From Thereva unica (Eukaryota; Arthropoda; Insecta; Diptera; Therevidae), in contig OX465283.1 of the NCBI GenBank assembly GCA_949987705.1, forward strand, positions 92,553,813 to 92,617,812: a stretch of DNA of 64,000 nucleotides. Direction: 5' to 3'. This document shows, piece by piece, positions 46,501 through 56,877 of this stretch. Positions within the stretch are counted from its first letter, which is position 1. Each line of letters starts with the position of its first letter. Below the pieces are notes generated by a model that searched no databases, was not told where the DNA came from, and saw nothing but the letters and a program-made list of their open reading frames with translations. Position numbers and translations under genes: made by a program.

Positions 46501-46720
46501 GGGGCCTCGGTAGTCTAGGGGTAAGGCGCCTGACTACTTTCGCAGAGGTCCCGGGTGCGAATCCCGGCCAACCCTACGGTCCTTCGCCTTTTCCACTTTC
46601 CCACTCTCATAACTTTCCTTCTTTCTTCTCCCCTCTTTACATTCCTGATTCCTCCTGTCATAGCCTTCGCTAGTCCTTCCCCGCTCCACCAAGCGCATGT
46701 CATCGGTTGGCTGATGAAAT
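46501..46720 (+). mobile_element. tRNA-derived SINE, copy 3 (3'-truncated)
   Basis: tRNA-like head (A box TAGTCTAGGGG; the B box is degraded to GGGTGCGAATCC) and the first part of the body to CATCGGTTGGCTGATGA. The rest of the body and the A tail are missing; the left arm of the Z foldback starts at the break. A 3' loss is unusual for retroposition and implies a later deletion or insertion. Confidence 0.9.
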
Positions 46721-47993
46721 TGTATAGGTTTTCCGACGTTCAAGTTGGACTACTTTTCTAATTTTTTCAGGGGTCATTCCTGGATGTATTTGGAGGAAAA
46801 ATGTGTTCTAGATAGGGGGCTAGCCACTAAGATACAGGGTGTTCGCGAAAAAACAATGTCTTTTTTTGTCATTTATTTAGAGTTGAATAACTCCTAGACC
46901 AATTATCGCAAACCAATATACTTAGACTCATCTTTTAGGTCAAAGTTAGGTCTTTTATTTGATATAAAGATCAGGAACTTGAGTTGCTCCGTTTAGAATA
47001 TATGTAGGTTCAAAGCATGAGCGAAATGTTTAAAAGCCTAATGATATTTTTTATTCAATTTAAAGTATATTTTCTGTTTTTTTTTTTTTTACCAAATGCT
47101 CCAAATTGGAACAATAATGCAAAATTACATCTACATTATGTCAGACAGTAGACAAAACGTGATCAACAAAAAACACAAAAAAAACAGTTGGTTTCAAAAT
47201 CAAAAGTCTCTCTTTTAGATCTCAATTTTTTAGGAGATACATTACAATTTGAGATTTCTATAACCTTCCGTGTTGCTGATTGTACGTTTTTCGGATGAGT
47301 GTATTGATTTCTGCAGGATTTGTGATAAAATATGTTGCTTGAATTTTGAAGGTGATGTTTACTATCACCTCTTTTTTTACTACAGTTTTTTATCGTTTCT
47401 ATTGCCTTAGCACTAGCAGAACTTGCATCGTCCTTATAGGTATTTCCACAAAATATTAATATCAACAATAAAAGAAATTCACCGACTCCGATTTTCACAA
47501 AATTAATTTCACAACCTCTCTAATTAAAACTCTTTGTCTTATTAAATTTTCTCTTAAGCAGCAACTATAATAGACTAAAAAGAACAATCGTTCTAATGTG
47601 AAAATGAATTATTTTACTAAACGTCCTTAAATTCAAATAATGTTTGCTGTGACTATGAATAAAAAAAATATCATTAGGCTTTTACATTTCGCTCATGCTT
47701 TGAACCTACTTATCTTCTAAACGGAGCAACTCAAGTTCCTGATCTTTATATCAAATAAAAGAATACACTTTGACCTAAAAGATGAGTCTAAGAATATTGG
47801 TTTACGATAATTGGTCTAGGAGTTATTCAACTCTAAATAAATGACAAAAAAAGACATTGTTTTTTCGCGAACACCCTGTATCTTAGTGGTTAGCCCCCTA
47901 TCTAGAACACATTTTTCCTCCAAATACATCCAGGAATGACCCCTGAAAAAATTAGAAAAGTAGTCCAACTTGAACGTCGGAAAACCTATACAA
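46720..47993. mobile_element. Large foldback of repeat Z (arms about 335 bp)
   Basis: The left arm (46720-47058) and right arm (47660-47993) are close to perfect inverted repeats: TTGTATAGGTTTTCCGACG and CGTCGGAAAACCTATACAA at the outer edges, and CATGAGCGAAATG and CATTTCGCTCATG at the inner edges. The right arm continues outward as Z sequence to about 48250 (GATATCTCATGAATGGC, then TCGGTAGACTTTATAACCCC), while the left is cut at the SINE. The 600-bp centre holds an ORF (47163-47498). Confidence 0.88.
47163..47498 (-). CDS. 111-residue ORF in the foldback centre, Cys/His-rich, unknown
   Basis: The frame is open for 111 residues. A hydrophobic N-terminus (GEFLLLLILIFCGNTY) is followed by a region with regularly placed Cys and His: IKNCSKKRGD, IFYHKSCRNQYTHPKN, EISNCNV, and ending KLRSKRETFDFETNCFFC. 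The spacing suggests zinc binding. I recall similar RSxxxxFDFxxxCxFC strings in repetitive insect proteins of unknown function, but cannot name a family. It is enclosed by 335-bp inverted arms, so it is element cargo or the stub of a transposon protein. It is probably incomplete at the C-terminus, because the FxFC motif comes just before the stop. Confidence 0.5.
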   Translation of the reverse strand: MKIGVGEFLLLLILIFCGNTYKDDASSASAKAIETIKNCSKKRGDSKHHLQNSSNIFYHKSCRNQYTHPKNVQSATRKVIEISNCNVSPKKLRSKRETFDFETNCFFCVFC

Positions 47994-48249
47994 GTCGTGA
48001 ATGAATTCATATGAATATTTTAAATCTTTAAAACGGTGATATCTCATGAATGGCAATACGTACGGGAAAATATATAATAACATTTTTTGTAGAAAATCGT
48101 ATGAGCTACAAACTTTGTGAACATTTTTTTATGATAGTACTTATGGTTTCAGATGCATTTGCAAAAAACAACGATATTTTGACCCTAAAACCCCCTAGAA
48201 AGAAAGGTTCCCGGGGTAGAAAATCGGTAGACTTTATAACCCCTTATTA

Positions 48250-48373
48250 AGAACCCTAAAAGGAAGCTCTGTGCCAATTTTCAGCCTGTAACCAATCATT
48301 TCCGCTATTTTTACTATTTTTCCTGTACTAGAAATCATAAAGGGGGGATCGGAATTCAGTAGACTGCTCCACT
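48250..48373. repeat. Sequence downstream of repeat Z
   Basis: TTATTAAGAACCCTAAAAGG and GAAGCTCTGTGCCAATTTTC are shared with 36046-36085, so Z-type copies end in the same sequence. Confidence 0.5.
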
Positions 48374-48646
48374 ATTATGCTAGGTTTCCACTTGCCATTT
48401 TGAAATTGACAAATGGCCTATTCTTACGTCATTTTGAAAATTCTAAAGTGGAAATAGCGAAAAACTGCCTATAATTGAAGTAACCAACAGCACTAATCAT
48501 TTAAATTCTTGGTAAGTCATTGACAAATGCTGTTGGTCAATTCATTTAAAGGCAGTTTTTCGCTATTTCCACTTTAGAATTTTCTAAATGACGTCAGAAT
48601 AGGCCATTTGTCAATTTCAAAATGGCAAGTGGAAACCTAGCATAAT
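48374..48646. mobile_element. MITE with about 95-bp inverted arms
   Basis: The ends ATTATGCTAGGTTTCCAC and GTGGAAACCTAGCATAAT are exact complements and the arms run through TTGAAATTGACAAATGGCC and CACTTTAGAATTTTC-type sequence to the centre. Because the ends themselves contain TA and AT, the target duplication cannot be resolved; TA is possible. Non-coding, 273 bp. Confidence 0.9.
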
Positions 48647-48654
48647 TCTCAGGG

Positions 48655-48980
48655 TGTCAATATGATTCAGGCCCTTCCTGAATCCGGCCTGCTGCCTCCT
48701 AAGCGTTCAGTCTACTGCCTCACTTATCCTAGATAGTAATATATATAAATTTAGCCTACAGTAGATAATAAACAGATACCTCTCCAGTTGTCGCATATTG
48801 TTAGGTTCCCCTTTTTTGGTACTTTGACTATGATACCTTCCGTCCAATCCTCCGGAAAGGTACAGGTGTTCCATGCTATTTCTAGGATTGGCTGAAGCGC
48901 ATCTGCTATGAGGCTTTAGTCGGCTTTCAACAATTCTTGCGGGATGCCATCTTTCCCAGCTGTCATGAACGTTTCATGCG
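48655..48980 (-). pseudogene. RTE-like reverse transcriptase fragment 1
   Basis: Minus-strand reading FMTAGKDGIPQELLKAD, a stop, then LEIAWNTCTFPEDWTEGIIV, KVPKKGNLTICDNWRGICL and, after a gap, LLSRISEAVD and TLRRQQAGFRKG. GxDGIPxELLKA and KxPKKGDLxxCxNWRGIxLL are signatures of RTE-like LINEs just upstream of RT motif A. The catalytic motifs are absent. A second copy, split by a MITE, is at 61640-62330. Confidence 0.82.
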
Positions 48981-49644
48981 AATTCAATTACAATTAAGTT
49001 CACAAAAGAACAACACCTAAACTTAATAAAATAATCACGAAAATAACATAAACTAAAATACTCACGCCGTAATATAAACAAACACCGACCGCATCACATA
49101 ACACTTGGCAGTCATTACCGATTTGCTATTTCCTACTCTTCGTTTCAGCCGGTTTATAAACTTAACGAAAAGGAAACTGCCCCACTCCATCAACCAGCTG
49201 ATGAAATATTGAGCGTTACCATATTTGGTAATGAATTTTTCGAGTTTTAAGAAAAACGGTAAAAAAGCTGTAATATTATACAATTTTAAAGGGTGGGAAA
49301 GAATGATAAAATTTGCATTTCTAGCTTTTTAACCAACCGTGATACCTAGCAAAGCCGTGAACTCAGAGAAGTAATTTATTGAATCTTTTGTATCCTTATT
49401 TCTAATAATATATTTAAAAAACGTGAAACCGTGAAAGTTGTGAAATCGAGTATATCTTTAAAAATTGAACTCAAAAAATCGTGTTAGACTTGAGTTATCT
49501 TTGTTTTTTAACTAAACATTTGAGAAAGTTAAACAATTAATCGTGTCTTCCACGAGGCCGATAACATCTTCTTTTTAACGTCAACCGAGGTCTTTCACAT
49601 TAGGCATTGCTAAGCCCTGGCATCCTGGTCTACGCAGGACTAAC
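48981..49644. other. No gene recognised
   Basis: AT-rich. A 73-residue minus-strand open frame (49062-49283) is not recognisable. The block ends at the tandem duplication of LINE B. Confidence 0.35.
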
Positions 49645-52600
49645 ATTTTAGTTTACTTCAATAGAATGGAGAGTATTCGGAAAACTCGCTGTTTGCATGT
49701 AAATCGATTTCAGCAGATCTCACCTTCTTCGGTCATTTTGAAATATCATACCCCGAATGATCCTTTAAGGGAATCACTGGAGCTATCCTGGGTCCCTTGT
49801 CGTCACCTGTCTATTCCAATTCATAACGATCGTGATTCTGCCGTTTCACTGCACTGTAAGGTTCCAAAAAATGAATGTATGAATAAAGTAGAATTTCTTG
49901 ATAAAGACTTCGGTCTTGGCAGCTAAAAAAAAATTTTTTATGTGGCAATGCTAAACTCAGGAATAACCCTTTGTACTACTAGTCCGTCATGTCGTTTGTC
50001 ACGTCATGGTGCAATGTCTAGCAGTAAGCTTAGTTTCGGGGAATAGGTTAAGGGTTATGGGGGTTCAAGGGGTGTTGAAGAAGGTGGCGATGAACCCTGC
50101 ATTTGAACACTTGGATGTTGTAGGAGCTCGGAAATACTGACTGTATTATTCAACATTCGAGTTGTTCTATTCACAAACGAATTCATACCTTGTTGAGTGC
50201 GTGAAAGGGGGAGTTGCAACTGGTCGGAATGAGACGAGTGGGCTAATCTGGTGTTGCGGTTATAAGATTGCCGTGGAGGCAGGAGAGCGTTTATTTCGAA
50301 GGAAGAATCACTATGATAGTAGCGATAAAATTTTGTCAGTGCTGCTACATTCCTACTGTGGCTGATGGTGGAGCAAACGGGAGTCGATGGTGGAGCAAAC
50401 GGTGTCGCCCTCAATTAATTTAAAAGCCCTTTTTTGGACCTAATAAAACCATCCCAAGGTGGTTATCGAAGCGCCGCCCCAAACGAGGGAGTTGCATTCC
50501 AGAAGAGGCCGAATGTAGGATTTATAAATAACAGCACGGGTCGATGGCTGGAGGAGGAACTTGCACCTCTTAAGAAATCCCAAACACTGGGATGCTTGTT
50601 TGGCGATTTGAAATATATGGTCATTCCATCGCAAGTGTTTGGCTAATGTCACGCCTAAGATGTGTAGAGAGGGGTCGGGCATTAGTTCAACTTTACCCAT
50701 GGTTACGGATGGAGAAGTGTTGAACTGTTCTTTGAAATAAGACAGTACTTGGTTTTCGTGGGGTTAAATTCGACGCGATTCTTCTTTCCCCACTCTAAAA
50801 TGAGTTCAATGTCGTTATTAATAAAGTTGGCACGGTCATCAAGACAGGGTCTGGCACGTGTCTGCCTTGTATCGAAGCCGTAGGAGTAACGCAGGATGCC
50901 GTCGTCAGCGAAACTGAGAAGTTGGTTGGAGGGGATTGAAAGTAGGTCATTTATAAAAATAAGAAAAGGGGCAGGTGATAGAATTGATCCCTGGGGACCC
51001 CCGTAGTGATTGGGTGGGATACGGATTTGACACCATCCAATACTACCTTGATTGAACGGCCGAAAAGGAAACTCTCGATCCACTTCTGTAGAAGTGAGTC
51101 GACTCCAATAGCTTTGAGTTTAGCTAACAGGGCTGAGTGCCAAACTCTATCGAAAGCCTTGGAGATATCCAGAGCAACCAGACTAGACTCACCAGATCCA
51201 TGCAGACTTCGGCTGAGGTGTTCTGTAAGACAAACTAAAAGATCACCAGTGGATCTTTTGTGTCGGAAGCCATACTGTCTGTCGTTTATGAGTAGGTTGG
51301 ATTCTAGATATCTCAAAAGTTTCTTGTGGATTATCGTCTCCATGGTTTTGGAGAGAATAGAAGTAATTGCTATTGGGCAGTAGCTGGAAGGAAGGCTAGA
51401 GTTTTTCGGTATGGGCTGAACATGGGCAAGTTTCCAAGAGTCTGGATAGACTCCGGAGAAGTATTATAGGGCAAAAAGTTTGGGCAGAGGTTTAGCCAAA
51501 GGTGAGGCGCATTGTTTTAAGACATTTTAGTTTACTTCAATAGAATGGAGAGTATTCGGAAAACTCGCTGTTTGCATGTAAATCGATTTCAGCAGATCTC
51601 ACCTTCTTCGGTCATTTTGAAATATCATACCCCGAATGATCCTTTAAGGGAATCACTGGAGCTATCCTGGGTCCCTTGTCGTCACCTGTCTATTCCAATT
51701 CATAACGATCGTGATTCTGCCGTTTCACTGCACTGTAAGGTTCCAAAAAATGAATGTATGAATAAAGTAGAATTTCTTGATAAAGACTTCGGTCTTGGCA
51801 GCTAAAAAAAATTTTTTATGTGGCAATGCTAAACTCAGGAATAACCCTTTGTACTACTAGTCCGTCATGTCGTTTGTCACGTCATGGTGCAATGTCTAGC
51901 AGTAAGCTTAGTTTCGGGGAATAGGTTAAGGGTTATGGGGGTTCAAGGGGTGTTGAAGAAGGTGGCGATGAACCCTGCATTTGAACACTTGGATGTTGTA
52001 GGAGCTCGGAAATACTGACTGTATTATTCAACATTCGAGTTGTTCTATTCACAAACGAATTCATACCTTGTTGAGTGCGTGAAAGGGGGAGTTGCAACTG
52101 GTCGGAATGAGACGAGTGGGCTAATCTGGTGTTGCGGTTATAAGATTGCCGTGGAGGCAGGAGAGCGTTTATTTCGAAGGAAAAATCACTATGATAGTAG
52201 CGATAAAATTTTGTCAGTGCTGCTACATTCCTACTGTGGCTGATGGTGGAGCAAACGGGAGTCGATGGTGGAGCAAACGGTGTCGCCCTCAATTAATTTA
52301 AAAGCCCTTTTTGGACCTAATAAAACCATCCCAAGGTGGTTATCGAAGCGCCGCCCCAAACGAGGGAGTTGCATTCCAGAAGAGGCCGAATGTAGGATTT
52401 ATAAATAACAGCACGGGTCGATGGCTGGAGGAGGAACTTGCACCTCTTAAGAAATCCCAAACACTGGGATGCTTGTTTGGCGATTTGAAATATATGGTCA
52501 TTCCATCGCAAGTGTTTGGCTAATGTCACGCCTAAGATGTGTAGAGAGGGGTCGGGCATTAGTTCAACTTTACCCATGGTTACGGATGGAGAAGTGTTGA

Positions 52601-53400
52601 ACTGTTCTTTGAAATAAGACAGTACTTGGTTTTCGTGGGGTTAAATTCGACGCGATTCTTCTTTCCCCACTCTAAAATGAGTTCAATGTCGTTATTAATA
52701 AAGTTGGCACGGTCATCAAGACAGGGTCTGGCACGTGTCTGCCTTGTATCGAAGCCGTAGGAGTAACGCAGGATGCCGTCGTCAGCGAAACTGAGAAGTT
52801 GGTTGGAGGGGATTGAAAGTAGGTCATTTATAAAAATAAGAAAAGGGGCAGGTGATAGAATTGATCCCTGGGGACCCCCGTAGTGATTGGGTGGGATACG
52901 GATTTGACACCATCCAATACTACCTTGATTGAACGGCCGAAAAGGAAACTCTCGATCCACTTCTGTAGAAGTGAGTCGACTCCAATAGCTTTGAGTTTAG
53001 CTAACAGGGCTGAGTGCCAAACTCTATCGAAAGCCTTGGAGATATCCAGAGCAACCAGACTAGACTCACCAGATCCATGCAGACTTCGGCTGAGGTGTTC
53101 TGTAAGACAAACTAAAAGATCACCAGTGGATCTTTTGTGTCGGAAGCCATACTGTCTGTCGTTTATGAGTAGGTTGGATTCTAGATATCTCAAAAGTTTC
53201 TTGTGGATTATCGTCTCCATGGTTTTGGAGAGAATAGAAGTAATTGCTATTGGGCAGTAGCTGGAAGGAAGGCTAGAGTTTTTCGGTATGGGCTGAACAT
53301 GGGCAAGTTTCCAAGAGTCTGGATAGACTCCGGAGAAGTATTATAGGGCAAAAAGTTTGGGCAGAGGTTTAGCCAAAGGTGAGGCGCATTGTTTTAAGAC
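49645..53400. repeat. 1.88-kb direct tandem duplication within LINE B
   Basis: Copy 1 (49645-51523, 1879 bp) and copy 2 (51524-53400, 1877 bp) lie head to tail. By eye they differ only by two single-base homopolymer indels (A run at about 49926, T run at about 50430) and one A/G change at about 50303. AC precedes the junctions. The duplicated unit spans the RT C-terminal half, the tail and the 3' region of LINE B. Either very recent or an assembly artefact. Confidence 0.95.
50055..51523 (-). pseudogene. LINE B reverse transcriptase, downstream duplicate
   Basis: Minus-strand RT without its N-terminal part. From about 51343: METIIHKKLLRYLES, DRQYGFRHKRSTGDLL, motif A VALDISKAFDRVWHS, HPITTGVP, then a one-base deletion; the next frame gives GPQGSILSPAPFLIFINDLL and the catalytic FADD. 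A second frameshift leads to LHILGVTLAKHLRWNDHIF and SYIRPLLECNSLVWGG; the tail (ALTKFYRYYHSD, then RTTRMLNNTVSISEL) is in a further frame (50414-50055). Catalytic residues survive, but at least three frame breaks disable it. The 5' part of this copy is missing because the duplication starts in mid RT. Confidence 0.88.
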
Positions 53401-53790
53401 GATAGGGGGTATATTATCGGGTCCAGTAGATTTGTTGGCATCGAGCTCCTTGAGGCACCTGTACACCTTGCGAGTCTTGAAAAATACCCTGTCCATTGGT
53501 TGTGCTCGGAAAGATTGGGTGACAAATCGGTTTCGGGTTAAGAGGAATTTGAAACGAACGTTATCACCTTCTGGTTGTGGATAAAAGAAGGAGTTGAAGT
53601 AGAAGTGAAATTCTTTTTGATGGAACTTACCAAGGACCAGAAGTTTTTACTGCCAGAGGTTGCATTTAGGAGCTTACTTCTCAATTTGTTGTCAAATATA
53701 GTTTTGACTTTCCTGATGGTGGCTTTACAGGAATTTCTTAGTTGTATGTACTCTAGACAGAGCAATTCACTCGGAAAACCCTCGTACACT
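51933..53790 (-). pseudogene. LINE B reverse transcriptase, upstream duplicate with RT N-terminus
   Basis: Identical to the downstream duplicate, including the same one-base deletion in the GVPQGS motif, so the element was already dead before duplicating. In addition it retains the unduplicated RT N-terminus: the linker RKVKTIFDNKLRSKLLNATS (53789-53538) and, in broken frames to 53260, ANKSTGPDNIPP and SWKLAHVQPIPK. It is directly downstream of the endonuclease at 53824-54575 on the same strand, so this is the copy continuous with the original element. Confidence 0.88.
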
Positions 53791-53823
53791 CGGAAGGCGG
53801 CTTCTTTAGTTTTGATTGCATTC

Positions 53824-54575
53824 CTACACTCCCTTGTTGGACCCAGGCTTCACAGATTTGGTAGAATGGGGAATGTACAAATGCATTCCTGCCTTTATGA
53901 TCCTGGTTATACGGATGGCAGTAGAGTTGACGTTTTTATTTCGGAAGCACAGGTCCCAGTCAGTAGATTGGACAAATTTAATAAGCTCCATCCAATTGGC
54001 CTTCCCGTAATGCAATACAGTTCTCCTAACTGGTTTGGGAGGGGTTGGAAATTTGAAATGGAAGCTAGCGCTGACTAGGCAGTGGTACGAATTGCCAAGA
54101 GGTGAATCAACTTCAACGGAGTATCGCGCTCGATGAGAAGTTAGAAAGAGATCAAGGAGATAGGTTCCTTGATCAGCAATATTAGGAACTCTTGTGGGAC
54201 GATCCACAATTTGATGCAAATTATTGGCGTCTGCAAAGAGCTCGTCGTCCTTGCCAGAAACACTGGTGCCATTTGAGTAAGTCAGCCATTTTGCGTTGTT
54301 AACATTGAAATCACCCGCAACGATGATTTCACACTCAGGATTGGATGACAAAAATCCCGAGATTTGTTCGGTATCAAAAGAGAAAGTGGAGGCTTCGAAG
54401 AATATGACGTGGCTTTGGAAGATGATTTTAATCCAATGATAATTAAAATCAGAAGACGTGCTTGAATATATTTTATAAAAAGCCACGTCATGCCTAACAT
54501 AGACGGCAATACTCCTATGGGGGGAGAGATTGTGCACTAAAGTGTACCCCGACACCTGGTAATGACCTAAGTCAG
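53824..54575 (-). pseudogene. LINE B endonuclease
   Basis: Endonuclease/exonuclease/phosphatase domain of a non-LTR element. The frame opens at YTLVHNLSPHRSIAVYVRHD and shows CEIIVAGDFNVNNAKWLTYS, VDRPTRVP and LLDLFLTSHRARYSVEVDSP followed by LGNSYHCLVS, in which the expected SDH is SYH. The N-terminal QNVRG and ETWL segments are not in this frame and may be lost or lie in broken sequence at 54556-54600. The adjacent PWFN-type linker is degraded. About 243 residues are open, near the usual length of this domain without its first strand. It leads into the RT at 53790. Confidence 0.85.
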
Positions 54576-54689
54576 TATCGGGAGATATTTGGGCTCAGTC
54601 GCCACATTCTTAGGGATGTTTCCCGGCATTATATTTGACGCAACCATTCGAGTCAATAAAATTTGCCCTCGTCAAAGTGTTATGCCTTT

Positions 54690-55060
54690 TGAGAAGGGTA
54701 GGGTAGAGTACTTCTAGCTCGTAAGCATGAGAGCGTTGCTTGGCTGAGTTTACTACTCATGTATTGTAATGGATGCAACTGTCGATCCGTTGCAAGACGA
54801 TAGCTCCGAACTCGTCCTTACTAGCATCGGCATGAATCTCCATATGCGCCTCTGGTTTCAATAACTTCAAAACGGTTTTTTTTTTTCAATATTACTTTTA
54901 ATGCTTTAAATGCATTTTGCTCTTCGGCTTCTATTTTAAATATGAACTTCTTTGTTAGATATTCGCTGAACGGCTTTGCTTCAACTGCCTAGTCAGCCAT
55001 AAAACTTTTGAAGAAGACGTATTTTAGGAAGGCGGTTAGATCATGTATTCTTTACGGACT
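54690..55060 (-). pseudogene. Gypsy-like RNase H fragment
   Basis: Minus-strand reading from about 54955: IEAEEQNAFKALKVIL, a frame change at an A run, then LLKPEAHMEIHADASKDEFG, AIVLQRID, a stop, and SHAYELEVLYPTLLKRHN. The HxDASxxGxGAxLxQ segment and the SYELEVL segment are signatures of the RNase H domain in Gypsy/Ty3 pol, after the RT. Upstream pieces (KYVFFKSFMAD) may be the RT connection. No integrase follows; LINE B is on the other side. Unlinked to the Gypsy element at 34-35.7 kb, which is on the opposite strand. Confidence 0.72.
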
Positions 55061-55129
55061 CAGACAACATGAATGTTGGGCCTAGCTCAATTGTCTTGTC
55101 GCCTTAACAATAAGCTAATCCCGAATCCC

Positions 55130-56877
55130 GGACCTTGAAGAACTCTCATCCAAGCTCACTTTCGGTCGATTTCAATTTGTTGCTCTCATCTAATGAATTG
55201 GATGTTTATGTAGTAATATTTTACTCCGTTCTGTATGAAACCTTCGCATCCAGCATTCCTATTGGACCGTTAATGGCGTCCAGATTATTCCACCTTGGCA
55301 CAACAATGAGTTGAGACGTACCAAAAACCTGAAGGATAAGCTCTGGAAAACCTACCTGAAGAGGAAAGACACTGATAGTTTCTATATATTTCTCAATTGT
55401 TATGACCAATTTGATGCCTTTACCGAATCCATCTATAAGAAGTACCTCAGGAACAGGTAAACTGTATGGTGATCCTAGAGCATTCTTTAAATTTATCAAC
55501 ACTAAGAAAAAAGTTGATAATTACACTTACAACGTGCAATACGAGAATTCTCTTAGTTGCAATTTATCCGAGATTTGTGACAAGTTTGTATCGTTCTTTT
55601 TCAAATCTTTCTCCTCGCCTATCTTCCAACCAGATGAAGTCAATTTTCGACATATCAACGAAATCCCAACGGCTCAAAACTTATCTCTGTCTATAACCAG
55701 GGAAGATATCTCGAACCATATCAATATACTACCACAAGATTTTTTGTCCGGCCCTGATGGAGTCCCTCCTGTTATTCTAAAATCCTGTGCAGATGCCCCT
55801 CTGTCTCCTCTTCTATACTTATTTCAAAAATTCCTAAATATAGGACGCTTCTCAACCTTATGGAAGATCTCTTTTATAATACCTGTCCATAAAAAAGGTT
55901 GTAAGAACGAATTATCTAATTATAGACCAATTGCGAAGTTATCGTCTATACCAAAACTCTTCGAATCTTTTATTTATTCTGCTATCGCCCCTATCTGCGA
56001 GAGACTTATCTCAACAAACCAACATGGATTTCTTGCAGCTCGTTGCACTACTACTAATTTACTGGAGTTCTCTTCACACACAGTTCGATGGTTTGTCATT
56101 GGCTGCCAAACTGACTGTGCTTTCGACAAGCTCTCTCACTTTATTATAGTTCTTAAACTAAAGAAATTAGGCTTTCCGCACGCCCTTGTGGTATGGTTCC
56201 AGTCGTACTTAGCCGGCAGAACCTACCAGGCTCTACTCCGCGGAATCAAATCAAAAAACATTGAAGCGTCCTCTGGTGGCCTGCAAGGTAGTCATCTTGG
56301 CCCTCTGCTTTTTATTTAATAAATTGACGACATTGTTACAAAGATAAGGCTCTGTAAAATACTTATTTACGCTGATGACATCAAACTGTATCGCCACATA
56401 AAGAGGTTTCCAAACTTCTACAAGCAGGCCTCAACAACTCCGTTCTTATAGTGTTGCAACAACAACCTGGTGCTTAATATTAGTAAATGTGAGATCATGA
56501 CTTTTTGTAGGAATCGTGGTGTTATAACTTATGACTATACTTTTCTCTCGAGGGGTTAGGTTAATAAGTCAGTTGGATTTCTCCAACCACATTAATTATA
56601 TCTCCTCCAAGGGCAATTCAATGCTGGGATTTATAAAAAGATGTTCCAAAGAATTCAACAACCCGCTCATAACTAAACACTTGTTCGTATCTTTAGTTGG
56701 GCCTTTGCTTGAATACGCTTCCCAGGTATGGTCCCCTTACTACTCCCCTCATATTTGCAGAATCAAATCGTTTCTAAGAAGTTCGTCCGATTTGCACTCA
56801 GCCACCTCCCGTGGGATGACCAACTTACTTTTCCGCAAAAATTCTTGCCTAAAAATGCAATTTTTTCTTTGATTTTT
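55130..56877 (+). pseudogene. LINE C: reverse transcriptase, same family as LINE A
   Basis: The 5' end is truncated in the endonuclease-RT linker (KLWKTYLKRKD, one frame change), then a 305-residue open frame from 55402 with LSGPDGVPPVILKSC, NYRPIAKLSSIPKLFES, NQHGFLAARCTTTNLLEF and EASSGGLQGSHLGPLLF. Compared with LINE A (CQTDCVYTDFSKAFDKLSH), this copy reads CQTDCAFDKLSH: seven residues, including the first catalytic Asp of motif A, are deleted in frame. Two stops follow at 56317-56322. YADDIKLY is still readable at about 56372, and HINYISSKGNSMLGFIKR at 56580. The element is cut at 56878 by repeat Y. Confidence 0.9.

Noticed and set aside
49666..49926. 86-residue plus-strand ORF, repeated at 51545-51805
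   Set aside because: It lies antisense in the LINE B 3' region and is present twice only because of the tandem duplication; no homology recognised.
51006..51383. 125-residue plus-strand ORF, and its duplicate at 52883-53260
   Set aside because: It is the antisense shadow of the LINE B reverse transcriptase.
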